Positions 10,573 to 20,814 of a stretch of 64,000 nucleotides of DNA are shown piece after piece (positions within the stretch are counted from its first letter, which is position 1; the number at the start of each line of letters is the position of its first letter). The notes beneath the pieces are model-generated. The model saw nothing but the letters and a program-made list of their open reading frames with translations. It had not been told where the DNA came from and did no database searches. The stretch comes from Linum tenue (lineage: Eukaryota > Streptophyta > Magnoliopsida > Malpighiales > Linaceae): contig CAMGYJ010000005.1 of NCBI GenBank assembly GCA_946122785.1, positions 82,144,547 to 82,208,546 on the forward strand, given 5' to 3'. A program made the position numbers and the translations under genes.

Positions 10573-12662
10573 TCACATAGGAGGACCGAAGCCAAGTATT
10601 TCATTCATCCAGGCATTCTCGGCAGGCATTGCCAGCTCTGACGGGATTGGGCTATCCATTGCAACAATAAAGGATTGATCCGCAGAAGTCGTATCAAATA
10701 TCGGGGTTGAAATGAAAGGCTCAATCTCCATGTTATCACGATGCATCACCACCTCCTCGGATGGAACTCCTTCGATTCTGGTATCCGCCTCTCTTGGGAT
10801 ACGTGCCTCGTCAGACTCAGCCTTTGGAAATATGTCACGTGAACCCACTAAGAGCATGGCACCTCCTGAGGTTTCCCCCACCGGCTGTTGCACTTGATGT
10901 TGCAGTCGTACTATCTCTGCACGAGTTTCATCACGCCCTGGCGTAAGAACTTTATGGTCAACAGCATGATCCTCCTTGAGTCTCGTCATCTCCTGTAGCA
11001 ATGCTGCTCCTGAGGCTTCCAATTCTTGTAGCCTCTCTAAAGTGATCATTTGGCGATTTCGAACTTCGCGAAGGAGTGCCTCAACCTCGCTGTCCTGACC
11101 CCTTGTTTGTTCCACTTTCCTAGTTTGATTACGAAGATCATGCTCTACGCGTACAACATTTTGTTGAGCTGTCATAACCTTTGCCATTGCTTTTGCTACG
11201 CGCCTCTCCATCTCGGGGGCATATTGATTCATATGCAAGAAACACTAAGGTTAGTTAACTCATCGCAATTTACATTGACTAATTAACAATAAAGTTACCT
11301 GGTTTTGCGATAACGTAAAGCAAACACCGGCAGCCTCGCCTTCAAGAGGAGGAAATTGATTCCCGATATCACGCAAGGTTTGGTAGTTCATAACAAGTGG
11401 GACATCTGTCCTTCCTCTACCTGGGGTGCCTGGACCACCCCGGCAATGGGACTCTGAGTTATGATATGCTCTCGCCGTCTGAAAATGACTCTGCTTGCCC
11501 CCGCGGGCAGAATGGCTCGAGCTACTAGCCTCGAATTTCCTCTTGAACCATAATTTATGCCTCGATATGGAGAGGAGCGACACACTCGTTTGTTTTGACC
11601 ACCAATTGAAGTCGGCAGTGCTGGTTCGGGCTCCTCGGAAATTTCACGGATCACCACACCACTTTGAGGATGGGGGAGGGGGGGCAGGCGGCGGTAACGA
11701 CGCGGTAAATAGGTCATTCTCTTGAATTTCCATGCATGCTTTAAAACGCGAGTAGGCTGCAAAAACAAAAACGAAAAAGACATATAGGTAATAAGGAATC
11801 ACTCAAAAATAAACAAACAATACACAAACGTACCATCATTATAGACCATGAAAAAGATGATAGCCCGAGCCTCAGGAGTCTCAACGTTAATCCGCCCTCC
11901 TTCTGATATCCTTTTTACTTTGGCGGCTAGCTCTCTCTGTACTACGTACTCTCTACGTACTGCTTGTCTATGAAGTTCTTCCATCTCGATATCCCTCCAT
12001 TCAGTAGGGATCATAACACCCTCAGAAGAAAGTTCACCTGAAGCTGGAAAGAAATAGAAAAACTCACGTTCCCAACACTGGTCTGCACGACCATATGGAG
12101 TCACGAGGCCAAGCGCATTAGATCTACTATGAAGAGACCATCCAGTAGCTTCACCACGAAGGTAGAAGCATGCATAAAAAAGCTCTGCTGAGGGTGTCAC
12201 ACCAGCCCTGTGACAACCCAAACGAAAAGCAGCAACGAGTGTCCAAAATCCCGGTGTCACCGTGCTTAAGGTCAAATGAGATCTCCGCATCACATCACAT
12301 AGCCACGTCGGAAATGGTAAACGAAGCCCATAATCGAGGGATGCTCGATATACAGCATGCCATCCCACACCACGATTTCCTGGGGTAGTATACCGTGTCG
12401 GGACCTCATACTCCCAGTGGCACGTCATATCAAATTGCAACAAAGTACTTTGTACCCAACTCTCATTACAATTAAAATGTCCCCCCGGACCTATCATAGC
12501 CCATTCTGAGAAATGCAATGTGGAATGAAACATACCATGCCATGGTCGGATAGAGAATGTTGGTGTGTCTCGACGATTAGAGGCAGATGATCCTTCCCCA
12601 TGTACTAGTTGTTCGCCCCTCTTACGAACTGGCTCCAAACTTGGGACTGGGTGTAGAGGCAT
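10573..12662 (-). CDS. Antisense extra gene of the Tat element (gypsy-type 'transposase'-like and coiled-coil protein)
   Basis: The proposed exons are 12662-11834, 11756-11299 and 11244-10573, and the frame stays open across all joins. Exon 1 ends GATG|GTACGT and exon 2 begins after TTTTGCAG (77-nt intron). Exon 2 ends CAG|GTAACT and exon 3 can begin after CCTTAG; that intron would be only 54 nt, so this join is less sure. Exon 1 resembles the plant 'putative gypsy-type transposase' domain (YGLRLPFPTWLCDVMRRS, GFWTLVAAFRLGC). Exon 3 is a long charged helix, a probable coiled coil (MERRVAKAMAKVMTAQQ, LEASGAALLQEMTRLKE). Extra antisense ORFs between pol and the 3' LTR are known in Tat elements; their function is unknown. 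A TATA box lies upstream at 13096-13104. Confidence 0.55.
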
Positions 12663-13095
12663 TGGTAGATTAGATAATCCCTCGCGTTAAGATGCATGGG
12701 ACTTTTCTTTTGACATGCTAGCTCCAAGAACAAAAATAATAACACATAAATATTTTTAATAAATGATAAATCAATAAACAAATTTCATGTAAAAATAAGG
12801 CAACCATTACGTAGATGGTGGGAAGGAAGAATTACCTAAGATTAACAATGGTAATGGTGGGTGCAGAATTGTGTGACGAAAATGAACTTCGCTTGACCAA
12901 TGGTTGAAAAACTAGCAACTTGGTGGCTGAAGGATGGAGATGCGTAGATAAATGATTTCTTCACCCAGTATGTCTCACGAACATGAGATTTTGTGAAGGT
13001 AGAGCTAACCTCTTTCACTCGCATAATCTGATGAAGGGCAACAGAATGAGGGAGGAATGGTGGAATGGAATAAATGGTGAGGGGAAAGCTCTCCC

Positions 13096-13104
13096 CTATT
13101 TATA
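13096..13104 (-). promoter_or_regulatory. Candidate antisense TATA box next to the 3' LTR
   Basis: The - strand reads CATATAAATAGGGGAG, a good plant TATA box, about 430 bases upstream of the antisense gene's ATG and just outside the LTR. A first non-coding exon could end at GTGAAAGAG|GTTAGC near 13010. Use is inferred. Confidence 0.5.
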
Positions 13105-13143
13105 TGAGTTGGGTTATTAATAAGGATCCCTACCATCCCTATT

Positions 13144-13158
13144 AATAAGGGGGGCAAC
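13144..13158 (+). other. Polypurine tract of the Tat element
   Basis: AATAAGGGGGGCAAC ends directly at the TG that starts the LTR (13159). This is the usual position for priming plus-strand DNA. Confidence 0.75.
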
Positions 13159-14125
13159 TGATAAACCCTCACAAAACCTATAACCCCATTAAGCTACGTG
13201 GCAGGAGAAAGGGCAATGGGATAATATATTACCCCTCACTTCTCACTGCATGTTTTCACCCAATTGACAATTAAGACACCAAGTATGTTTCTTCCCGTAC
13301 TTAAGTGGTTGGAAAAACTAAACCAAAAAATTAGTATGCTTGTTTTGTTACACGTGTATATGGATTCAGCTAGTCATAAGCTTAGTTTCTACCCATCATA
13401 AAACTCCCCAATCTTTCCCACTTAAGAGATAAAGGGAAATGGTAAATGAATATATACATTGCACCATCTTTCCCCACCAACCAGAGATTCCAATTAAGCA
13501 AAGTAATGACACGTATGTAATTTTGTATTTTTCCAACAGGTAACATTTCCTAATCCAAGTTAAGTTTTATATTAATCATCCCATGCACAACCCACGTTGA
13601 CATACGTGGAAGCTAACTAGGTAATCATGGATGCATTTATACAATAACAATGCCAATACGTGTATTTACATTCAATCAAGGTAAGTTTCTCAACCCTTAG
13701 ATATAGTGATAATTCAATTAATTATATTATTCTTTATTTATGATACGCCATCCCTCCAGAAGCAAGATGCGCCTATAAATAGGTCGTTCATTTCTGTTTC
13801 CTCGGCAATCCATCTCAATTCCAGGGAACTCATTTTCTCTGAACGACATAGGAAAAGGGGAATTCCCGACGAACTTCTTCTCAGCGAATTGGCAACTTCC
13901 AACCCCAAAATTTCTCTTTCTTTCTCCCTAGAGCCGGCTCTATACGCCGCTCCCGGTTATTTCCAAGTACTGACTTGAGCTTTCGAGAAGGTCCCAGCCG
14001 ACCACAACCGGCGGGTCCTCTTTTGCAGGTATTCATCTCGAGAGCTGGAATCCAACGACAAATCAAAAGGTCAATGCTCTCCAGACTCTACAACGTTCGA
14101 GGTCTACTATTTTAACTTGGCATCA
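13159..14125 (+). repeat. 3' LTR of the Tat element
   Basis: It starts TGATAAACCC after the polypurine tract and has a TATA box (CTATAAATAG, 13773-13782). It continues through a typical U5-like stretch (GGCGGGTCCTCTTTTGCAGG near 14010). The 3' end is not certain; CATCA near 14125 is my best guess, because no 5' LTR is available for comparison. Confidence 0.65.
13773..13782 (+). promoter_or_regulatory. LTR TATA box (Tat element)
   Basis: CTATAAATAG lies about 610 bases into the LTR, with transcription expected to start about 30 bases downstream. It points away from the body of this element into flanking DNA. Confidence 0.65.
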
Positions 14126-14570
14126 ACAACTTTAAATCAAACAATAAAAGTAAATGATGTTCAGGGATTTTTTCAAGTTATAGAGATACATAAAAGTAAA
14201 GATATGTTATTGAGTAGAAGGGAAAAAACTCGAATTCAATCACATACATCAACATTCATTCATATCATGCATAAATGATTCATCTATAACATCACTCTAT
14301 TCCTTCTACTATATCCATCCTACTCACGCTTTCACCACATGCAATAGGAACTTGACTAGCTAATTTGTGCTTTCGTTTCATGTCATCACCTAATCAATGA
14401 AGAACAGAGAAGTGAGGATAGCACAAGATTAAGTGTGGGCCTCTTGAGCCATAATCTATGGTATGTAGAGGCAGGGGAAGGTGTCTGAACTATCACCTAA
14501 TCAACGACACAACGATGCACAAACCTAGGGGTGTCAAGCACAATTATGCACAATCCTTAGGTTGCTAAGC
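14126..14570. other. Unassigned AT-rich stretch between the Tat LTR and the Athila LTR
   Basis: No gene is seen. It is not similar to the matching part of the right Athila LTR, so the left Athila LTR appears cut at about 14571. The last 70 bases begin the minisatellite (GCACAAACCT-type units) that continues into the LTR. Confidence 0.5.
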
Positions 14571-15456
14571 ACCTAAATGCACAAACCTAAGGATGCTAAG
14601 CACAAAACATGCACAACCCCTAAGTTGCTAAGCACAAGCATGCACAATCATGGTGAATAAAGTCTCAATCATTGAATTGAACAATACCCAGTGACAATCA
14701 TCCAATACACATACAAGAAAACTACATGGCAGAGTTAGGGTTTCACAACACCCAAGTGAAAAGAGGTCTACCCCATGCTAGAAGTGGGAAAAACAAAAGG
14801 GAAAGAGATGGAAACCATCTTGGAGGATGCCCCTAGTCTTCTTGGCCCTTGAGTTGAACTTTCCTTGGAGGAAATCTTCCCAAAATCTGCCTTGAAGCTA
14901 AACCCTAGCCTTCTTCTTCCCTTGGTTCATGTTTCTCTCTTTAGAATGTAGAAGAAGGCTTTTCACACCAAATAGGCTCTCTCCTCTCTCCTCCTTTCAG
15001 CTCATCTTTTAAACCAGAGATGAGCTGAGTTCACGGCCGTGAACCATGAAACGCGTCCGTGAACTGCAGGCGTGCGTCAAAACGCGCCACATCGTTCACT
15101 CGAGTTCACGGTTAAGTGCCTTTGTTCACGGTCTTAGTGACCGTAAACTCACCTTGCGTCAGTAACCTTCATTTTGGCTCTGGACGCCTCGCGATTCACG
15201 GTCAACTCCTCTTCTTCACGGTCATGCAAGACCGTGAACTCCCTTTGTTAGTCGTGAACTGGCTCTTTTTCACCTCTTCTCCCAGTTTTCGATCCTTTTC
15301 CCCAATCTTTCGGCTCCGAGACTGGTTTCACCTGTTAAATCCTGAAACACACTCAAACACGAAGAACCTAGCATAAAACCAACCTTAAAGGAGTGAATTT
15401 GGCACAAATACCTAAGTAAAACAAGGGCAAAACATGTGCGATTAGGCCCGAATCAC
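14571..15456 (-). repeat. 3' LTR of the Athila-like element, truncated at its far end
   Basis: It matches 24126-25011 over nearly its whole length. The outer border on this strand is GAATCA at 15456 (TGATTC on the element strand) next to the polypurine tract. It contains four to five units of a roughly 32-bp minisatellite (right LTR: about three), a TTTTAAA box at 15007-15013, and a cluster of GTTCACGG/CCGTGAAC boxes at 15029-15261. It is shorter than the right LTR by about 600 bases. Confidence 0.8.
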
Positions 15457-15471
15457 TCCCCACACTTAGAC
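15457..15471 (-). other. Polypurine tract of the Athila-like element
   Basis: On - this is TCTAAGTGTGGGGAG, directly before the LTR. The AAGTGTGGGG form is typical of Athila elements. Confidence 0.75.
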
Positions 15472-16503
15472 GTTTGCTTGTCCCCAAGAAAACCATTCCA
15501 CGCACACGGTAATATTTCAACCTACACAAATACTTTGGGGACAACTCAAAGGGCACGAAATGGGAATTCTCGATGTTTATTGACAATCAACCCATGGACC
15601 GTTGCAAGCAATACCAACTTCCACCATAAACGACATTCAAAGCCACCAAAACGGGAAAATGAAAAATTCTCAACTTATTCATGGATAAATGCAAGTCTCG
15701 ACAAAACCACTTATCGACCACAACCAACCATGCATGGAATTCAAGTCTGAGGAACAAATGGAAAGGCAACAAAGGTCCTCACCGGGGTATGAAATGATAA
15801 GTAAAACAAGAATGGATCACTCACTCTCAAGACCAGTGCGGTCGGGACCTTTTTGGTGAAAAAGATGTGCACAATCATAACCTCTCGTCCCTATCGTCTC
15901 AATACCACGGCGGTAACCTCTAAACGCTAGAGTTCACGGGATGGTTGTCAACACTAGCTCGTCCGGAGGTCTTAGACACGGGTTCAGATGACTGGAGATT
16001 GGCTTGGACATGGGGAAAATGCTTTTTTGGGTGGTGGCAATCATGACGTGAGGTTCTACATCTTCAACCTAAACCTGAAGGGTCTATGATTTCGACTAAA
16101 ACCCTTCTCTTCAATCAAAGGCCACTACCATCGGCCAAAAACCTTATCTCTCCCTTCCAACTATCACCCATCATGAACTACCTTGAAGCACTCTTCCTCG
16201 GTCAACTCTTGCTAGCTCTTTAGGGTTTGGTAGTGAAGGAGTTCTAAACAATGTGGGGGATTCGATGGCTTGGTTGCCAAGAAACCCCGCCTAGAGCATG
16301 TACTTTGGTTTTTCGTGGCACTCCGTACTTTATTTACCCCATTTTATTACCTCTTTTTCGTTTCTCTTTTCTTTTCTTTTATTTCTCTTTTATTTCTTTT
16401 TGAGGGGGGTACTAGAGAGTAAAACACTTGCCACCTAAACATTTAACGACCAATGCTCTCTTTTTGAGGAAATCACTCCAACACAACACTTCATTTCGCA
16501 CTC
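15472..16503. other. Non-coding 3' region of the Athila-like element
   Basis: No gene is supported. A pyrimidine-rich run lies at about 16325-16400. Short open frames here have no recognisable domain. Confidence 0.5.
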
Positions 16504-17295
16504 CAATGCAGTTAAAAGTGCGATTCTACCTAGAAGCGGGAAATGGGTAAAATTGTAAAACGTAGAATCAAAGCGTAAAAGCGTAAGTTTTTGACGCACC
16601 CTCTAAAATAGCTAAAATATGTTAAGTACAACATATAGTATGTAAAACGTGAGTGTGTAGATTTTAGATAAGTGAATAACTACATGAAATTCATAATTAA
16701 AATGTAATATCTAACACATAAACTAATTTTTGTCGATTCAAAAGTAGAGAAAACTCATAACATCTTAATAATAAGCTCATAAACATAGATCGTAACCCGT
16801 AAACGAGCTTGAGAATCTAAATTCTCATAAGCGGGTTTGAGTTTACATAATTACATACGATCAATTATCCATAAAATTTTATCGTAACCAAGGTAAGAGT
16901 CACATGTGAAGATTAAGGAAGAAGACTGATAGAAGGTCAGCGGCTGTTGAGATTATCATTAGGTGTCTTTTCAACCTAATGTGAAGCCCCTATCTCGACA
17001 CTAGTTGTAGAACGAGTGATGAATCATGTTTTCCTTTTTATATTCTTTGCTGATATGTCTCCAAAATTACATAATTTTGGGCCAATTAGCACATTTTTAT
17101 GAGATGATCAAAATCGTATAAAAACGCTTCAGAAATCGTGATTTTATCGATTTTAAGCGATTTTACCGATTTTATCCATGTTTTTACCAGTTTTTGTGAC
17201 TAAGCGACTTTAGCTAGAAACTGAAACGTTTTGGTGGCCTGGATACGTAAAAAACGTAAGTTTTTACGTTTTAATGCGCGATTTTGACTGCACTG
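16504..17295. mobile_element. hAT-like non-autonomous element inside the Athila element
   Basis: The left end starts CAATGCAGTTAAAAGTGCG and the right end, reverse-complemented, starts CAGTGCAGTCAAAATCGCG. These inverted termini match those of the element at 31668-32514. The interior is AT-rich with many GATTTTA/AAATCG and ACGTAAAA motifs and no ORF. The flanking 8-mers (TCGCACTC and TGTAGAAC) do not match, so the target duplication is lost or one end is from another copy. Confidence 0.6.
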
Positions 17296-17944
17296 TGTAG
17301 AACCTCTATGGAGACTCAAAGGTAAGAGATCCAGAACACACAGGCGACTCATGTTTAGACACGAAGAAAGGATTGGGGGTCGTTCTACTAACACCTTTAC
17401 ACTCACACGCACGAAGCTCCTAAATTGAGAACGACCCACGAAGTCACAGGGCTCAAAGGGGTCGACTAAAGGATTATACATTACGGGACAATCAACATTT
17501 GGGCGTGGACTCATCTTATGCCTCCATCATACTTGCTAGTGACAACTTGTGATGATACACACCATGGTAAGAGGGAACTACCACACCGAAAGAAACGATG
17601 GGCTCAAAGCTCACAGGCTACCTAGTTATCCAACCATCTATTCCAATTCACAAACACGATGCATGGCAATTGTAAGCAACAAGTGATCAAGTCAAGAAAT
17701 CCATTCATTTATGCACACCTGAGAACTAAACTTTTGCCCTATCCTAATGAACTTGTGAGTCATCATCATATGATATACTCAATCACATGCAACAATTCAA
17801 GATCAATGCCCAAAAACACGAGAATTTCCCACCATTCGGCCACTTTGATCATGCAAACATTGCTTGGAGCCCTCAAATTTTTGAAATTTGGGCATACAAA
17901 AGGCTCCAAGCAACATCTCACTCACACAAGCATACTAGTAGACT

Positions 17945-17957
17945 ACCCCCCACACTT
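17945..17957 (-). other. Second polypurine-tract-like motif in the Athila-like element
   Basis: On - it reads TAAGTGTGGGGGG, close to the one at the LTR border but about 2.5 kb inside, directly after the env-like ORF. It could act as an internal plus-strand primer or mark an older LTR border. Confidence 0.5.
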
Positions 17958-18261
17958 AAACTCGGCATTGCCCTCAATGGCGAAAGAGAGGAGTAGAGTG
18001 ATGTTACTACTTGGGCTTGGAGAAAATTGGAATCGAACCGGGGTAGGATAATTGAGCTTCAAAGAGAGACAAAAAAACACATACAAGCACAATACGACTC
18101 GCTCGAGGCGAGGTTATTACAACCACAATACATAGTAGTAGTTTATGTCACACACACACAAAATGAAGAAAAATAACAAAACAAAAATAACACGAGTTCA
18201 GGGTTATAAGTAGAGAAGTGAGGCGAAAGGACTCTGCTCTGCCACATGTCTCACTTGTTGG

Positions 18262-19852
18262 CTACGTCTCTCCGGTGGATAGACCCTCTCTATCATCGGG
18301 TAGGATACCCTGGCGTCGAGCCATGAGCTCGAGGATGTCGGACTGCCGCTCTAGGCGGGATGAGAATCCGATGAAGCTCGTATCAAGGCGATCCACCCTC
18401 TGGACGAGGAGATCGCCTGCTCCTGGTGGTGGTGGCTGTTGTGCAGGGCGCGGGAGCGCTGGGCACTGGCGGCGGCCGGGTGCACGAGCAGGTGGTTGCT
18501 CTGCTGCTAGTGGGGCATCGGGGTCGGGCTCCACTAGAGCCGGTGCTGCTGCAGCTCGGATGGCTCCAAACGGTCGGAGTCCGTCAAGGTACTCCACTCC
18601 TCTCTCGCCCTGGAGTACCAGCTTCTGGTTATATAATGTCTCCACTAGGAAGGGCTCCATCCTTTCGGCGCTGGTGTAGCAGGACAGATCCACCTGGAAG
18701 TGTCGGGCGATCCTCGTGATGATGCCCCCCATGTGCATAGTGTCCACTCTTTTCCGCCCCAAGAACCGGGGCGAAGGAGGTGGCGATCAACGATCCCAGA
18801 TGGATCGGCTCAGCTGGACTCCTCATCGAGTAGAGGGCACTAAGCCCTCTGTTTGTCATCAAGTGGTCTGACTGAAGGCTGGGCACGACAGATCTATTGA
18901 GCAGAGTGTAGAGAATCCTCCACTGGGTCTTCAGCTTCACCGCAATTGTGCGGCTCCCCTCGAACTCGTCCTGCTCGTGCTCTGGGCGGCATAGGGCTCG
19001 TAATGCGCCCTGATAGTTGAAGTCGATGGTGAACTGTCGCTCCGTCATCGTCATGTGGGTGGTGTCGAGCCCAATGGCCTGAGCAAAACCATCATAGGTC
19101 AGCATAAACTCCACCCGTGGCCTGCTCTTCTTACTGGCCGGGACAATTTGTGAGAAGGTGGAGTAGAACTCCACGCACAGCTCATGGAAGATCTCCTCAT
19201 CCATGGTCAAGAGTTGGCGCCACTGGGGATGCAGAGCACCCCAGTCATGGCGGCTCGGCAGTTGAACAAGTTAAACATGTCTAGGTCCAGCCGCCAGTAA
19301 GGCCCAATCGGGTTGCCACTCTGGTAGGCGAACTTGTCGCCAAACTCCGGGCGGTTCACCAGATAACTGATGAACTCATGCTCCAAGTTAAGCATCCTGC
19401 ACAAGCAAAAACACACACCATACGTGGAAATAATGGTCATATACTGCTCATTGGGAGGAAAAGAGATCCCCTCCACACTTATTTTCCACCATGGTTCTCA
19501 AACATTTAAGCTCAAACCACCGTTGTATGGTTGTGGGTATTTCACGATTCAAGCACACAAGAAATTGAACCACAACCCTTACCACGGTGGCTACCATCCA
19601 CCAAACAAAAACAAACTCAACTTGCATTCATAACATAGCACTTGGTGGGCAATTCTAAAAGTAAGCACAATAACACACCCACCAAGGCTCACTAAGCTCA
19701 TGCAAAAATCAATCCATCATTCATTTGACCTAATGCACCTAATTCCTCGCCCTAAATCTAGATTCAATCATGCAAAGCACAAAAATTCAACCTCACTTCA
19801 CTATCTAATCCGATTCTCCACAATTCACAAAGGTAAAGTCGAAAAACAAACC
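18262..19852 (-). pseudogene. Athila ORF1 / env-like ORF, frameshifted
   Basis: Coding similarity runs on - from about 19396 to 18262 in three overlapping frames. Features typical of the Athila ORF-1 family are HELCVEFYSTF near 19180, LTYDGFAQAIGLDTTHM near 19100, and a later block ending in a Pro-rich hinge and a helical tail (DRLDTSFIGFSSRLERQ). Frameshifts lie near 19208 and 18740. A candidate spliced leader exists: donor TCTTCAG|GTTTGT at 19852 and acceptor TTGCTTGTGCAG at 19397, giving a 455-nt intron behind an internal TATA box. This position, 3' to gag/pol, is where Athila carries its env-like gene. Whether such proteins act in membranes is not established. Confidence 0.65.
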
Positions 19853-20158
19853 TGAAGACTCAAGTAGGACGAAGGAGGAAGTGAGGTGCAGGCGAGGACG
19901 GTGAAAAAAGGTCGGAAAATTGACCGGAGAGGGGTCGCCAGAGCTTCGTCGGAAGCTCGCCGGAGACTCGCCGCCGGTGACTTGGCCGGAAAAATGTGCT
20001 CCAAATCTCCCAAAATTCACAACACAAGCCGGTTTTGAGGAGAGGAGGCTGGGTATGACGTTGGTTTTGGGTTTTGAAATAAAAAAACCGACGGATTTTT
20101 GCATTTTCTAAATATTTGAAATTTTCTGGCGAGATTTTGGTCATGAAGTGAAGAGTCG

Positions 20159-20365
20159 CCGTTCACGCCCCTTTTATAGGAACAGCTCAGAGTTCACGGA
20201 TGCGTTCCCAGTTCACGGTCTTAGTGACCGTGAACTCGCAAACACGTCCGTGAACACAGAGTGGTTGACAGGTGGTGAACATGCACCAGTACTCAGTTCA
20301 TGGACGCGTTTGCCTGTTCACGATCTTATAAGACTGTGAACCCAGCAATCCGTCTGTGAACTCAA
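20159..20365 (-). promoter_or_regulatory. Internal promoter cassette with palindromic GTTCACGG boxes
   Basis: On - a cluster of CCGTGAAC/GTTCACGG boxes (about nine, some degenerate) precedes CCTATAAAAGGGG (20168-20180). It includes a perfect palindrome at 20211-20235, GTTCACGGTC, five bases, GACCGTGAAC. The same arrangement occurs in both LTRs ahead of their TTTTAAA boxes (15029-15261, 24588-24816). It lies upstream of the env-like ORF and could drive a subgenomic RNA. Confidence 0.6.
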
Positions 20366-20542
20366 GTGAAAACAAGGCACTTCTGAAAAAAAATTGACAT
20401 AACCTATTCCTCCGTGCCTCCTAATGGATCACAACACAACCATAAACCGCAAAACCACAACACCCGGCACGGGGACACCACTTCACCACTCGAACTCTTC
20501 ACAAGACACTAAAATGAAAACTAAGGAAAAGAAAACAAACCT

Positions 20543-20580
20543 CCGTTGGGTTGCCTCCCAACAAGCGCTTGTTTATCGTC
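20543..20580 (-). other. Conserved post-pol motif of Athila elements
   Basis: On - it includes CAAGCGCTTGTTGGGAGGC followed by AACCCAACGG. In complete Athila-type elements this motif follows the integrase gene. Here it follows the protease within about 240 bases, which marks where RT, RNase H and integrase are missing. Confidence 0.65.
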
Positions 20581-20814
20581 ATTAGCTTGACGATTGGGGA
20601 TAGATCACGAATTCAAAAGTGATGCCACCGAGAGCGGATCCACCACACTCTTGGGGCGAGGTTTGTAGCCTCCCATCTTAGGCTCCTTGAGTTGGCCTTC
20701 TTGGTTGGCCAACATCGCTTCGGCCTCCCCCATCTTCCGAGCAAAAACTCCCTTCATCCTTCTTCTCCAAGCACTCATCCTCGATCCTTTGGGCTTAGGA
20801 CCCTTCTTAACTTC

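Larger units (their letters stand above)
6109..14125 (+). mobile_element. Ty3/gypsy LTR retrotransposon, Tat/Ogre lineage, 5' truncated
   Basis: Gag tail, protease, RT, RNase H, a second RNase H, integrase, antisense genes, a polypurine tract and a 3' LTR follow in order. Protease IDGGSSADLLF, the second RNase H domain and the antisense ORFs between integrase and the 3' LTR are hallmarks of the Tat lineage (Grande, Ogre, Retand). The 5' LTR, primer site and most of gag are missing; sequence starts beside the MULE terminus. Several frameshifts and stops show that it is old. Confidence 0.85.

Noticed and set aside
14500..14660. Regular repeats that could suggest a CRISPR array
   Set aside because: The 32-bp units are contiguous, degenerate, inside a plant LTR and without spacers; they are a minisatellite.
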